A DNA stretch of 38,224 bases from an uncultured Chitinophagaceae bacterium (GCA_903904335.1 CAIVCF010000237.1:1-38224); one strand, 5' to 3'; shown: positions 1-8,992, counted from the first letter of the stretch. Notes: generated by a model from the sequence alone, not told the origin. Made by a program: numbers and translations.

Positions 1-105
1 AGTATGTTACTGGGCCATTCAAGTATTAAGACAACTCAGATATATGGCAAAATAACCCAAGAAAGGTTGTTTCAATCTATAAAAGCAATCAACAAAAAAA
101 TATAA
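1..105 (+). CDS. Tyrosine recombinase/integrase, C-terminal end (partial)
   Basis: The reading frame is open from the first base and ends at TAA 103-105, giving 34 residues. It contains LGHSSIKTTQIYGKI. This is the C-terminal catalytic signature of phage-integrase-family tyrosine recombinases: the His of the LGH box and, nine residues on, the nucleophilic Tyr that forms the covalent 3'-phosphotyrosine bond with DNA. The catalytic Arg residues and the core-binding domain lie outside the window. Recombinases of this kind move integrative elements in Bacteroidota, which fits the truncated defence-type genes that follow directly. Whether it is a transposon or element integrase or a housekeeping Xer protein cannot be decided from 34 residues. 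The context favours a mobile element. Confidence 0.85.
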   Translation, partial: SMLLGHSSIKTTQIYGKITQERLFQSIKAINKKI

Positions 106-123
106 ATTATAAATTTTTTGTGT

Positions 124-315
124 ATGACACTTCAAGAAATTTCAGACTTCAACAGAGAGATTAAAAATCATATAATAACTGATCCAGAAACAGCTTTTGA
201 ATATTTTAAAAATGAATGGCTGAATTTAACCTATGATGATAAGTTGAAGTGTGGCCCTTTTATTTTAAAGTTCTGCTTTGAGAGTGATAGAAAGAAAAGT
301 ACAGAAATTCGGTAA
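124..315 (+). CDS. Small hypothetical protein
   Basis: A 63-residue ORF starting at ATG 124 (MTLQEISDFNREIKN...) and ending in a TAA stop, 18 bases after the recombinase stop. An in-frame TTG at 118 is a less likely start. It is acidic and polar, with predicted helices, and has no signal peptide or membrane segment. I do not recognise a family. It lies between the integrase tail and a truncated nuclease gene on the same strand, so it may be a small gene of the same accessory island or the remains of a longer one. Translation is plausible but unproven. Confidence 0.4.
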   Translation: MTLQEISDFNREIKNHIITDPETAFEYFKNEWLNLTYDDKLKCGPFILKFCFESDRKKSTEIR

Positions 316-357
316 TTGGTATTAAATTAATATCGTAAATTGATGAAAATTTATGAT

Positions 358-483
358 ATGAAAGAAAAATTATCAAATGGGTTGACTGGAATAGCAGGAG
401 AATATTTTGTAGCCGCTGAATTATCCTTGAGAGGCTTTATGGCATACCTAAACCTGCTTCAGTTAAATTTGATGATCCAGTAA
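358..483 (+). pseudogene. N-terminal fragment of a PD-(D/E)XK-type nuclease, truncated
   Basis: From ATG 358 the frame reads MKEKLSNGLTGIAGEYFVAAELSLRGF and then runs into unrelated sequence and a stop at 481-483. The pattern G-x-x-GE-x-x-V-A-x-E-L-x-x-RG-(Y/F) is the first helix and conserved Glu of restriction-endonuclease-like (PD-(D/E)XK) proteins common in bacterial accessory regions. The catalytic D...ExK strands, expected about 20-60 residues further on, are absent. Homology is lost near base 445, exactly where the antisense helicase fragment (437-940) also breaks off. This is therefore the start of a gene cut by a deletion or rearrangement, or by an assembly join. The family call rests on about 29 residues. 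Confidence 0.5.
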
Positions 484-940
484 TGACTTCACCAGAAGTA
501 TGTTCATTGAAAACGGTTGGTTTGAATATATAAATCTTTGCATGTAATTTTTTTGAAGGGTGTGCTCTTAATTCAATTTTTTCAGATTCAATATCTTCCA
601 TAAACTTGGAAATACCGTCTTCAATTTCTTTTTTATAATTACATTCCTGGATATCATCCAATAAATTTTTCAAGAATTCCTCTCTGGTAGCGTCTGCATT
701 TGATCTATCAAAAAGTGTGTATGAATTATTATGTTTTGCAATAAGTTCATCTGCATTAATTCCAACTAAAATTCTAATTTTATTGACTTTATCTAAATGA
801 TCTCTAAGTTTGAAGTATCCTGAAGAACGAAAATAACCAACCAATGCATCGAACTCGTCTACGTTAACATTTTCGAATACAGCTACGAACTTATCAAACA
901 ATGAATTGGACTCCCTATTTGTAAAAAACTTACTACTCAT
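437..940 (-). pseudogene. N-terminal fragment of a PLD-domain helicase (defence/restriction type), truncated
   Basis: A 167-residue ORF from ATG 940. It ends with LHAKIYIF...GEVITGSSNLTEAGL, the HxKxY...GSSNLTxxGL signature of a phospholipase-D-like nuclease fold (the HKD motif minus its Asp). In Bacteroidota this domain usually forms the first ~200 residues of large PLDc-SNF2/DEAD helicases found in restriction and defence islands. No helicase motif is present here: the frame stops four residues after the PLD motif, at bases 437-439. The break coincides with the truncation of the opposing nuclease fragment. A short stand-alone PLD protein is possible, but these normally carry a second HKD half, which is missing. 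The XRE-type gene at 983 lies upstream in the same direction, as is common for such helicase operons. Confidence 0.65.
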
Positions 941-982
941 TTGTATTCTTTTTAGATATTTTTTTGTTACTTATTATCCAAT

Positions 983-1270
983 TTACTCGTTAATTAATTC
1001 TGATACTTTCACCTCTAATACCTTTGCTATATTCAAAAGAGTATCAATACTCGGATTTGTCTGATTGTTGCACCAATATGACACACTCACTTTACTAACA
1101 CCTAACATGTTAGCTAAAACTTTCTGTTGAATGTGTTTTTCTTTTAAAACCTCATCTATTCTGACCGAAAAATAGATAATGATTCCTGCCAAAACATAAG
1201 TGCAGAGGATGATTTTACTAAGTGTATTAAAATTGATGTGGTTTTTTGCAATGGATGCTTGTGCTTTCAT
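983..1270 (-). CDS. XRE-family helix-turn-helix regulator with unusual hydrophobic N-terminus
   Basis: A 95-residue ORF. Residues from about 36 to the end (VRIDEVLKEKHIQQKVLANMLGV...VSYWCNNQTNPSIDTLLNIAKVLEVKVSELINE) are a complete HTH_3/XRE DNA-binding domain, close to the short Bacteroidota regulators that precede restriction or helicase genes. The first 35 residues are unusual: they include the hydrophobic run IILCTYVLAGIIIYF, which could cross a membrane. Most relatives begin directly at the HTH. The only ATG in frame is at 1270; a TTG within 'VLAG' would give a shorter product with 9-10 extra residues. The gene lies 42 bases upstream of the truncated helicase on the same strand, so it is probably that operon's regulator left after truncation. 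Confidence 0.7.
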   Translation of the reverse strand: MKAQASIAKNHINFNTLSKIILCTYVLAGIIIYFSVRIDEVLKEKHIQQKVLANMLGVSKVSVSYWCNNQTNPSIDTLLNIAKVLEVKVSELINE

Positions 1271-1609
1271 ATTGATGTTAATTATGACACAAATCTGCCT
1301 ATTTGATCTTGCCGAAAAAAGTTTAATTCATCCAACTGCAGTATAAAAAAATTGAAGCGTGGTAAAAAGAGAATGAAGTGAATCGAAAAACCGGATTGCA
1401 TTTGAACTGCCGCCTGAAAACAGAACCCTGAACTGATCCTGCCTTTGTCGGCAGACAGGCGTAGCAACGAAGATGCCATAAAAAACTGCTGCAGGTATCC
1501 AAAAATTCTGCTTCGGCAGATTTTAAGAAAGTTTTATTTCCACATCTTCATCTCAATCCTTATTTCGCTTGACTGAATCATTATCTTTACCCGAATAAAA
1601 CGCTTGTAT
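1271..1609. other. Intergenic region with small palindromes, no gene
   Basis: About 340 bases between the XRE gene and the Gfo/Idh/MocA gene. A weak minus-strand ORF (1282-1479) has no family resemblance and runs through a repeat-like palindrome, so I do not call it. The region holds CTGCC-TTTGTC-GGCAG (about 1440-1455) and a TTCG-capped hairpin (1501-1524). The sequence tatctttaccc near 1581 resembles a -7 box for the gene at 1610, but the -33 element is not clear. Confidence 0.5.
1501..1524. repeat. Hairpin with TTCG tetraloop
   Basis: AAAATTCTGC-TTCG-GCAGATTTT forms a stem with one bulged T closed by a stable TTCG tetraloop. It lies upstream of both divergent neighbours, so it does not terminate either called gene. 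It may be a relic terminator or part of a dispersed intergenic element. Confidence 0.5.
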
Positions 1610-2584
1610 ATGTTGAAAGTAGGAGTTTTTGGGGTTGGTCATCTGGGCAAATTCCATTTGAATAACTGGAAAGAAATTGAGGGTGTTAAGTTGGTTGGTT
1701 TTTTTGACCCCAACAATGATGCTGCCAAACAAGTTACTGCCGAATATGGTTTGAAACGTTTTATGGATGAAGATAAACTGATGGATGCCTGTGATATTAT
1801 TGATGTGGTTGTTCCTACCGATCATCATTTTGAGGTTTGCATGGCGGCTGTTAGAAAAGGTAAACATGTATTTGTTGAAAAACCACTGACCAATACCATC
1901 GAAGAAGCCAAGCAGTTGGTGGAAATGATCAAGGAAGCTAATGTAAAATTTCAGGTAGGCCATGTTGAAAGATTTAATCCTGCATATTTAGCCATAAAGG
2001 ATATGAACCTGAATCCCATGTTCATTGAAGTTCATCGTTTGGCACAATTTAATCCTCGTGGTACAGAAGTGAGTGTGATACTGGATCTGATGATCCATGA
2101 TATTGATATCATTTTAAGTTTGATCAAAAGCGATGTCAAAAATATCTTGGCAAGTGGTGTGGCTGTAATGACCGATACACCGGATATTGCCAACGTTCGT
2201 ATTGAATTCAACAATGGATGTGTAGCCAATTTGACCAGTAGCCGTATCAGTATGAAAAAGATGCGCAAAATGCGCTTATTCCAGAAAGATGCATATCTGG
2301 GCATTGACTTTTTACAAAAGAAAACCGAGATCATTAAACTGAAACAGACCGATGATACAAATGTTTTCAGCTTTGATATAGAAACGCCGCATGGTAAAAA
2401 AACAATTGCTGTTGCCAATCCTGAGATACTGCCGGCAAATGCGATAAAATTAGAATTGGAAAGCTTTGTAAATGCTATCAATAATAATATAGCAACTGTT
2501 GTCAGCGAGATCGATGGCCTGTTAGCCATGGAAGTTGCGCATCAGATCCTGGAGAAAATAAGCAGTACCAGTATCCTTGTTTAA
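1610..2584 (+). CDS. Gfo/Idh/MocA-family NAD(P)-dependent sugar dehydrogenase
   Basis: 324 residues from ATG 1610, the start that places the Rossmann motif GVFGVGHLGKFH at residues 5-16; a TTG at 1604 is a less likely start. The family's EKP motif (VFVEKPLT) supplies the conserved Lys near the nicotinamide, and HVERFNPA and MIHDIDI mark the C-terminal alpha/beta substrate domain. Family members oxidise or reduce cyclic polyols and nucleotide sugars; the substrate cannot be read from sequence. The next gene, 30 bases downstream on the same strand, is a sugar-phosphate transferase, followed by a FemAB/GNAT-like transferase. A role in making a nucleotide sugar for surface polysaccharide is therefore likely (inference). 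Confidence 0.88.
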   Translation: MLKVGVFGVGHLGKFHLNNWKEIEGVKLVGFFDPNNDAAKQVTAEYGLKRFMDEDKLMDACDIIDVVVPTDHHFEVCMAAVRKGKHVFVEKPLTNTIEEAKQLVEMIKEANVKFQVGHVERFNPAYLAIKDMNLNPMFIEVHRLAQFNPRGTEVSVILDLMIHDIDIILSLIKSDVKNILASGVAVMTDTPDIANVRIEFNNGCVANLTSSRISMKKMRKMRLFQKDAYLGIDFLQKKTEIIKLKQTDDTNVFSFDIETPHGKKTIAVANPEILPANAIKLELESFVNAINNNIATVVSEIDGLLAMEVAHQILEKISSTSILV

Positions 2585-2614
2585 ATTGTTAGAGAACAAC
2601 TATTTCCCCTGTAA

Positions 2615-3196
2615 ATGAACCAACAGTTGAAACGATCATTTGATATAATTTTCTCTTTAACAGCACTAATTGTATTGTCGCCGGTATTGCTCATCATCGC
2701 AATCATTACTATCCTTTCTTCAAAAGGCCCGATCATTTATAAACAGGAAAGGATCGGTTACAACCAAAAACCTTTTATCATTTATAAATTCAGGAGCATG
2801 TTTGCAGATGCAGAAAAAAATGGCCCTGCTTTATCCAGCGATAATGATATTCGCATCACTGCATGGGGAAAATTCATGCGCACCTGGAGATTGGATGAAT
2901 TACCGCAATTGTGGAATATTCTTATCGGTGATATGAGTTTGGTTGGACCAAGACCCGAAAGAAAATTTTATATTGATCAAGTACTTAAACAATCGCCTCA
3001 ATATAGCGATCTTTTGAAAGTGAAGCCGGGATTGACCTCCTGGGGAATGGTAAAATTCGGTTATGCTTCTTCTGTTGAAGAAATGATTCAAAGAATGGAA
3101 TACGATTTGAAGTATATTGAAAATAATTCTATGTTGCTCGACTTCAGAATTATCCTGCATACATTCAGCTTGGTGGTGTCAGGTAAAGGGAAATAA
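2615..3196 (+). CDS. Bacterial sugar transferase (undecaprenyl-phosphate sugar phosphotransferase)
   Basis: 193 residues. The N-terminal hydrophobic segment (about residues 9-34) anchors the enzyme in the inner membrane. KFRSM, the catalytic WRLDELPQLWNILIGDMSLVGPRPE block and KPGLTSWG are the hallmarks of the WcaJ/RfbP C-terminal catalytic domain (polyprenyl-phosphate hexose-1-phosphate transferases). The protein is the short, single-domain form of about 200 residues. It transfers a sugar-1-phosphate from a UDP-sugar to undecaprenyl phosphate, the first membrane step of O-antigen, capsule or exopolysaccharide synthesis. It is likely co-transcribed with the upstream dehydrogenase (30-base gap) and the downstream transferase-like gene (27-base gap). 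The sugar specificity is unknown. Confidence 0.92.
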   Translation: MNQQLKRSFDIIFSLTALIVLSPVLLIIAIITILSSKGPIIYKQERIGYNQKPFIIYKFRSMFADAEKNGPALSSDNDIRITAWGKFMRTWRLDELPQLWNILIGDMSLVGPRPERKFYIDQVLKQSPQYSDLLKVKPGLTSWGMVKFGYASSVEEMIQRMEYDLKYIENNSMLLDFRIILHTFSLVVSGKGK

Positions 3197-3223
3197 CAAA
3201 CTTTATTTAAACGATCGCTTTGC

Positions 3224-4132
3224 ATGAAACATCAACTGCATATCATACCATCTCAGCAGATTGATACAAGCAAATGGAATGAATGTATCAACAAAAACAA
3301 TAACGGTTTTATTTATGCCAACAGTTTTTATCTGGATACAATGACTGATCATTGGCATGGCTTAATCATTGATGATTACAAAGTCGTTTTGCCATTACCG
3401 TGGAAAAAAAAATGGAGCATTAAATATTTATATACACCACCATTCATGCAGCAATTGGGATTAGTTGGGGGCGAAATAATCGACCCAAATGCTGTAATTA
3501 ATGCTGTACAGTCATTTGCAAAGTATGGTGATCATCTCTTCAACTTTACAAATAACTTCACTACTCTTCCAACAATAGTAAAAAATAATTTTATTCTTGA
3601 TCTTTCTGTTGGTTATGAAACGATCCATACAAATTATAAAACAAATTTGCTTAGAAACTTAAACAAGCAATCTGCTGAAAATTTAATTTATTCCGTTTCA
3701 GAAAATATCAAGTCCACAATTGAACTGCATCAGCAATTACAAGCCGAAAACATTCCCCATGTGACTACTGATGATTATGATCGTTTTAAAAAATTATGCA
3801 TATTGCTGCAAACACAGCAACAATGTATCATCAGAGAAGTGAAAAATAAAAAAGGTGAAATCTTATCTGCTGCATTATTATTGATAGATCAAAAAAGATT
3901 GTACAATATCATCAACGCCACAACAGAACAAGGGAAAAACGAAAATGCCAATCACTTTTTAATGGATCAGATCATCAGAGAATTTGCGGGGCAAAAACTC
4001 CTATTCGATTTCGAAGGTTCGAATATTCCCGGTGTAAAAAATTTTTATGAAATGTTCGGGGCTATTAACCAACCATATTTTCACTGGCATTATAATAAAT
4101 TATTCTGGTCTTTACAATTATTCAAACGCTGA
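3224..4132 (+). CDS. FemAB/GNAT-like acyl or aminoacyl transferase
   Basis: 302 residues. The C-terminal half carries a GNAT fold with the ending FDFEGSNIPGVKNFYEMFGA, a pattern seen in Acetyltransf_6/FemAB-related proteins of polysaccharide and cell-wall clusters. There is no signal peptide or membrane segment, so the protein is cytoplasmic. It probably acylates or aminoacylates a sugar or lipid-linked intermediate made by the two genes upstream (inference from context). Its last 15 bases overlap the end of the convergent ispD gene. The exact substrate cannot be assigned. Confidence 0.65.
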   Translation: MKHQLHIIPSQQIDTSKWNECINKNNNGFIYANSFYLDTMTDHWHGLIIDDYKVVLPLPWKKKWSIKYLYTPPFMQQLGLVGGEIIDPNAVINAVQSFAKYGDHLFNFTNNFTTLPTIVKNNFILDLSVGYETIHTNYKTNLLRNLNKQSAENLIYSVSENIKSTIELHQQLQAENIPHVTTDDYDRFKKLCILLQTQQQCIIREVKNKKGEILSAALLLIDQKRLYNIINATTEQGKNENANHFLMDQIIREFAGQKLLFDFEGSNIPGVKNFYEMFGAINQPYFHWHYNKLFWSLQLFKR

Positions 4133-4798
4133 TCTTTCTTCTAATATTTTTTCTGCGATCAACAGATCAATAGGCCTAGTTATCTTTAAATTATTGTATT
4201 CGCCCTCAATTAAAAATATTTCATTGCCCAAAGCTTCAACAACAGTTGCTTCATCAGTAAACGCATGGCTGAATTCCTGCTCAAATGCAGGCAAAATAAT
4301 ATCACTCAAAAATGTTTGCGGCGTTTGAATCAAACGAACAGTATCTCTATCCGCAACATAATTTTGTTCGCCATCTGTAATTCTAATGCTGTCGGATGAA
4401 GCCACAGCAGGCACTGCACTTCCTTTTTCGATCGCTTGTTCATAACAATTCTTGATCAACTCTTTTGTAATCAAACAACGCACGCCATCATGAACAAATA
4501 CCACAGATTGTTCTTTAATTATTTTCAATCCGTTTTGCACAGAATGAAATCTTGTTAAACCACCGCTCACAATTTCAATTCTATCTTTATTCAAAAATAA
4601 ATTCCTTAATTCCTCCCCACTTTCCAAATGAGCCAATGGCAACACAAGAATAACTTTCAGATCATCGTACGCCATCAAAAAAGCATTGATCGTATACCAC
4701 AACACCGGCTTACCTCTTAACAACAAAAATTGTTTGGGCATTTCAACTCCCATTCTTTGTCCGATTCCGCCCGCAACTATGACTGCAAATTTTTTCAT
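4118..4798 (-). CDS. ispD: 2-C-methyl-D-erythritol 4-phosphate cytidylyltransferase (IspD)
   Basis: 226 residues, the usual size. The N-terminal nucleotide-binding loop AGGIGQRMG (residues 9-17) followed by PKQFLLLRGKPVLWYT matches the IspD signature, and VHDGVRCLI and the DTVRLIQTPQTF block form the CTP/MEP pocket. It joins CTP and methylerythritol phosphate to give CDP-methylerythritol in the non-mevalonate isoprenoid pathway, so this organism probably makes isopentenyl diphosphate by the MEP route. It is a stand-alone gene with no ispF neighbour, and it overlaps the convergent transferase gene by 15 bases. Confidence 0.95.
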   Translation of the reverse strand: MKKFAVIVAGGIGQRMGVEMPKQFLLLRGKPVLWYTINAFLMAYDDLKVILVLPLAHLESGEELRNLFLNKDRIEIVSGGLTRFHSVQNGLKIIKEQSVVFVHDGVRCLITKELIKNCYEQAIEKGSAVPAVASSDSIRITDGEQNYVADRDTVRLIQTPQTFLSDIILPAFEQEFSHAFTDEATVVEALGNEIFLIEGEYNNLKITRPIDLLIAEKILEERSAFE

Positions 4799-5001
4799 TT
4801 CGTAAAAATAAAGTCTTGTAATTAAAAAACACTACTTTTATAATCAATTAAAGTTGCAACATTGCTTCCTGATTATCCAAATAAAATTTTTGCCGATAAA
4901 CGTACCAACTATATTCTGTTGGTGTTAACGCTTGCAATTGATCCTCCACGTTATTAATTTTTTATTTTATAAAGCTGGCTTTAGAATAAGCATGATACTT
5001 A

Positions 5002-5020
5002 GTTGCGTCGCACACTTGTG
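5002..5020 (-). repeat. Dispersed intergenic repeat, copy A (reverse orientation)
   Basis: The minus strand reads CACAAGTGTGCGACGCAAC, the same core as the copies at 6565, 29995 and 36371. It lies in the 288-base gap between ispD and the tyrosine phenol-lyase gene, 66 bases before that gene's start and in the opposite orientation to the copy after it. The remainder of this gap shows no gene or clear promoter. Confidence 0.8.
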
Positions 5021-5062
5021 CTTTTATTTTAAGTAGCAGCATAAAAAGTAATTCTCAATTAA

Positions 5063-6475
<1,413 letters not shown>

Positions 6476-6498
6476 TTGAAATTGATTGGCTTTATATT

Positions 6499-6540
6499 TA
6501 AAGGCTGCTAACTTTCAAAAAGTTAGCAGCCTTTAATTTT
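6499..6540 (+). terminator. Rho-independent terminator after the tyrosine phenol-lyase gene
   Basis: A 17-bp perfect stem (TAAAGGCTGCTAACTTT / AAAGTTAGCAGCCTTTA) with a 3-base loop, followed by ATTTT. It starts 24 bases after the stop codon. It could also work on the minus strand for the convergent isoaspartyl peptidase gene. Confidence 0.88.
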
Positions 6541-6564
6541 GTTCGCTTCATAATTGTTCCATCA

Positions 6565-6610
6565 GTACAAGTGTGCGACGCAACAAAAGCCCAATTGAAA
6601 TACAAAAGTC
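6565..6610 (+). repeat. Dispersed intergenic repeat, copy B
   Basis: Core ACAAGTGTGCGACGCAAC preceded by GT. It continues with a second block, AATTGAAATACAAAAGT, that is shared with the copy at 29995 (AATTGAAGTACAAAAGT). It lies between the terminator of the tyrosine phenol-lyase gene and the end of the convergent peptidase gene. Confidence 0.85.
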
Positions 6611-6620
6611 GGTTAAAAAA

Positions 6621-7568
6621 TTATTTATAAATACTCACTTCGCTGAAACCCTTGTTGTTCCTCACTCCGCGGTACATGCCTGCGCTGTTCAATACCATAG
6701 CATGATTGCCTTTTGCATCCACACCTATCATGCCGCCTTCGCCACCAATATTTATTAATTTATGATTCACCACTTCGTTCATGGCTTCCTGCAAACTCAA
6801 TCCTTTGTATTCCATCAAACAACTTACATCGTAAGCAGCAACGGTGCGGATGAACATTTCGCCGTGTCCAGTGCAACTGATAGCACAGGTTTTATTGTTG
6901 GCATACGTACCGCAACCGATCACCGGACTATCACCAATGCGTCCGTATTTTTTATTGGTCATGCCGCCTGTGCTTGTTGCAGCGGCAATGTTTCCATTGG
7001 AATCGCAGGCAACTGCACCAACTGTTCCGAATTTTTTATCACGCAATAATTCTTCGAGATGATGATTGGTATGATCGAGCGAATAATTATCAGAATCCCG
7101 AATGGCTTTCCATTGATCATAACGAAATGCTGAATAAAAATATTCGTCGGGCTCTAATTTTATTCCCTGCTTGATAGCAAAATCATTGGCACCTTTTCCG
7201 CTTAAAAAAACATGGTTGCTGTTGCGCATCACTTCAGTTGCCAACATAATTGGATTGCGAACATTGCGTACACCGGCAACAGCACCGGCACTTAGATCAC
7301 TTCCATCCATGATGGCTGCATCCATTTCCTGCACGCCTTTTTTTGTGAACACAGCACCGCGACCTGCATTGAACAACACATTATCTTCTAAAATAACGAT
7401 CGCAGCTTTGATCGCATTCACAGCGGTACCACCTTGTTCCAATACGGCAAAACCCGCATCCAGTGCAATTTGCAGGGCATTCAAATAAGCCGACTCCAAT
7501 TCGGGAGTCATATCTTCTTTTAAAATAGTTCCGGCACCGCCATGTAATACCATTGAATAATCTGACAT
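6621..7568 (-). CDS. iaaA: Isoaspartyl peptidase / plant-type L-asparaginase
   Basis: 315 residues, typical of the Ntn-hydrolase asparaginase-2 family. The start MVLHGGAGTI, the NAGRGAVF block (67-74) and the autocleavage site GTVGAVACDSNG are clear. T182 is the expected N-terminal nucleophile of the beta chain after self-processing, and STGGMTNKKYGRIGDSPVIGCGTYAN follows as in known enzymes. It removes isoaspartyl residues from the N-termini of peptides and hydrolyses asparagine. No signal peptide is visible, so it is cytoplasmic. It is single, convergent with the lyase gene, and has a 12-bp inverted repeat in its upstream region. Confidence 0.95.
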   Translation of the reverse strand: MSDYSMVLHGGAGTILKEDMTPELESAYLNALQIALDAGFAVLEQGGTAVNAIKAAIVILEDNVLFNAGRGAVFTKKGVQEMDAAIMDGSDLSAGAVAGVRNVRNPIMLATEVMRNSNHVFLSGKGANDFAIKQGIKLEPDEYFYSAFRYDQWKAIRDSDNYSLDHTNHHLEELLRDKKFGTVGAVACDSNGNIAAATSTGGMTNKKYGRIGDSPVIGCGTYANNKTCAISCTGHGEMFIRTVAAYDVSCLMEYKGLSLQEAMNEVVNHKLINIGGEGGMIGVDAKGNHAMVLNSAGMYRGVRNNKGFSEVSIYK

Positions 7569-8000
7569 AATGAACAGCTTTAATCAGCTTGTAAATTAGC
7601 TAATAAAGCAACTTAGATTTTTGAATTAATTTTCGGAGATGCTGCAAAACATCCAAACAATCAAGAGATTTGTTAGAAGCTGATTAAAATGTTTATGCCA
7701 CGAATAATAAGAAGTTAGCCACTAAAACACGGAAGTCACGGAGATGTTTATTAAAAAAATTCTGTGTTTATCTGTGCCCTCTGTGGCAAAAAATGTTGCC
7801 GCCAATTACACGAATGCACACGAATAAAAATGATTAGTGAAAATTAGTGGCAGAAAAATGTTGCGACGGAAACACGGAGGCTTTTATTTAAAGAAACTTT
7901 CTGTGTTAATCCGTGTCTCTGTGGCAAAAAAATATTAGTGAAAATTTGTGGCATTCGTGGCAATGAATAAAATGAGTCAGGCACTTGCAAAGTGGCTGAC
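7569..8000. other. 432-base intergenic region made of inverted repeats
   Basis: No ORF of note. The part next to iaaA contains TTTAATCAGCTT (7579-7590) and its exact complement AAGCTGATTAAA (7677-7688). From about 7718 to 7960 come consecutive degenerate inverted repeats (separate entry). The terminator of the heptose kinase gene forms the far end. Confidence 0.8.
7718..7960. repeat. Tandem cluster of degenerate long inverted repeats
   Basis: Three imperfect hairpins in a row: 7718-7787 (gccactaaaacacggaag...tctgtgccctctgtggc), 7798-7851 (gccgccaattacacgaat...attagtgaaaattagtggc) and 7862-7926 (acggaaacacggagg...ccgtgtctctgtggca), followed by a partial unit (ttagtgaaaatttgtggc). Arms resemble one another between units, so this is a family. 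Similar 'cacggag/ctctgtggc' palindromes are common between genes in Bacteroidota. Their function is unknown to me. Confidence 0.75.
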
Positions 8001-8006
8001 TCATTT
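7970..8006 (-). terminator. Terminator overlapping the stop codon of the heptose kinase gene
   Basis: AAATGAGTCAG pairs with CTGACTCATTT (11 bp) around a loop that itself contains short complementary tracts. On the minus strand it is followed by TATTCATT. The kinase stop codon TGA (8003-8001) lies inside the ascending stem. Confidence 0.8.
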
Positions 8007-8987
8007 CAATAATAATTTACACTCGTCTAATAATTTTTGTTTATCAATTGCAGCTGTGCCTACTTCTTCACAAACCAAGCCACCTGCAATATTGGCCATC
8101 TCTGCTGCAAGTAACATATTCTTTGTTGCTGCATACACCAATGACGCTACTGCAATAACAGTATCGCCTGCACCGCTTACATCTGCGATGTTACGGATAT
8201 GTGTCGGGATTATTTTTGATTGATCAGGTGATTGAAAGAAAACACCATGTTCAGATAAAGTAATAAAGGAAATTTGATGTTGCAATTGTTGCTGTAATAA
8301 AGAATGTATTTCTGTTAATGAAGATTGATTCACTTCTTCCAATAACAAATTCAATCCTTCTTTTACTTCTTTCAAATTCGGTTTGAAAATATCAACAGAC
8401 TTAAAAGCGAAGAAATTTTTTCTTTTGGGATCAACAGCCGTAATCACATTGTTTTGTTTACACAGTGCAATCAATTCATGAATTGTTTTTTCAGTCAACA
8501 CGCCTTTGTTGTAATCTTCAAAGATCAACACATCAGGTTTATTATTTGCAAACAATAATTTTATTTGACTCACCAATTCATTTTCCTGCACTGCATGGAT
8601 ATCTTTTGTGATCTCAGCATCCAACCGCATCATTTGCTGATTTCGGCTGATGATACGAGTTTTATTCGTTGTGATCCTTTTATCAGAAGCGATCAAATAA
8701 TCTGTATTGATTTTATGTTTTTTGAATAATTCTGTCAGTTGTTTTCCGTCAGCATCATCACCTACCACAGAAATAATAAAAGTGGCGGCACCCAATGAAA
8801 CGCTGTTCAGTGCTACATTTCCGGCTCCGCCGATACGATATTCTTTTTCATCCAATGCAACAACAGGAACAGGTGCTTCGGGAGAAATACGTTCAACATG
8901 ACCCCACCAATAAGTGTCTAACATTACATCACCCACCACTGCAACTTTCAGTTGAGAGATGTCTGAGAAAAGCTGATCGAAATTCAT
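8001..8987 (-). CDS. rfaE1: D-glycero-beta-D-manno-heptose-7-phosphate kinase-like PfkB carbohydrate kinase
   Basis: 328 residues. VVGDVMLDTYWWG (17-29), ERISPEAPVPVV (32-43) and RIGGAGNVALN (51-61) are the signature blocks of the HldE/RfaE kinase domain. The catalytic PfkB motif SGAGDT (271-276, base D275) lies near the C-terminus. It phosphorylates heptose-7-phosphate at C1 on the way to ADP-heptose for lipopolysaccharide. Length and content match the kinase half only; the cytidylyltransferase-like domain of bifunctional HldE is absent, as in organisms with separate rfaE1 and rfaE2. It starts 5 bases after the stop of the APC permease gene, so the two are probably co-transcribed, although no functional link is obvious. 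Confidence 0.88.
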   Translation of the reverse strand: MNFDQLFSDISQLKVAVVGDVMLDTYWWGHVERISPEAPVPVVALDEKEYRIGGAGNVALNSVSLGAATFIISVVGDDADGKQLTELFKKHKINTDYLIASDKRITTNKTRIISRNQQMMRLDAEITKDIHAVQENELVSQIKLLFANNKPDVLIFEDYNKGVLTEKTIHELIALCKQNNVITAVDPKRKNFFAFKSVDIFKPNLKEVKEGLNLLLEEVNQSSLTEIHSLLQQQLQHQISFITLSEHGVFFQSPDQSKIIPTHIRNIADVSGAGDTVIAVASLVYAATKNMLLAAEMANIAGGLVCEEVGTAAIDKQKLLDECKLLLK

Positions 8988-8992
8988 TTGTT

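Noticed and set aside
1282-1479. 65-aa minus-strand ORF
   Set aside because: No family resemblance; it runs through a palindromic repeat (CTGCC...GGCAG) and has the composition of intergenic DNA.
1553-1963. 136-aa minus-strand ORF, and many other antisense ORFs under rpoC, gltB, ilvD and gltD
   Set aside because: They lie opposite well-supported genes and have no recognisable domains; they are shadows of the real coding frames.
4047-4328. 93-aa plus-strand ORF at the transferase/ispD junction
   Set aside because: It lies in the wrong frame over the end of the transferase and antisense to ispD, both of which have clear family signatures.
6762-7488. Several plus-strand ORFs of 66-105 aa opposite iaaA
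   Set aside because: The minus strand encodes a complete isoaspartyl peptidase with an intact active site; the plus-strand ORFs overlap it and one another.
7718-7960. Possible CRISPR array
   Set aside because: The repeated elements are imperfect inverted repeats of differing length, not identical direct repeats with unique spacers.
7948-8223. 91-aa plus-strand ORF
   Set aside because: It crosses the terminator hairpin and lies antisense to the heptose kinase C-terminus; no domain.
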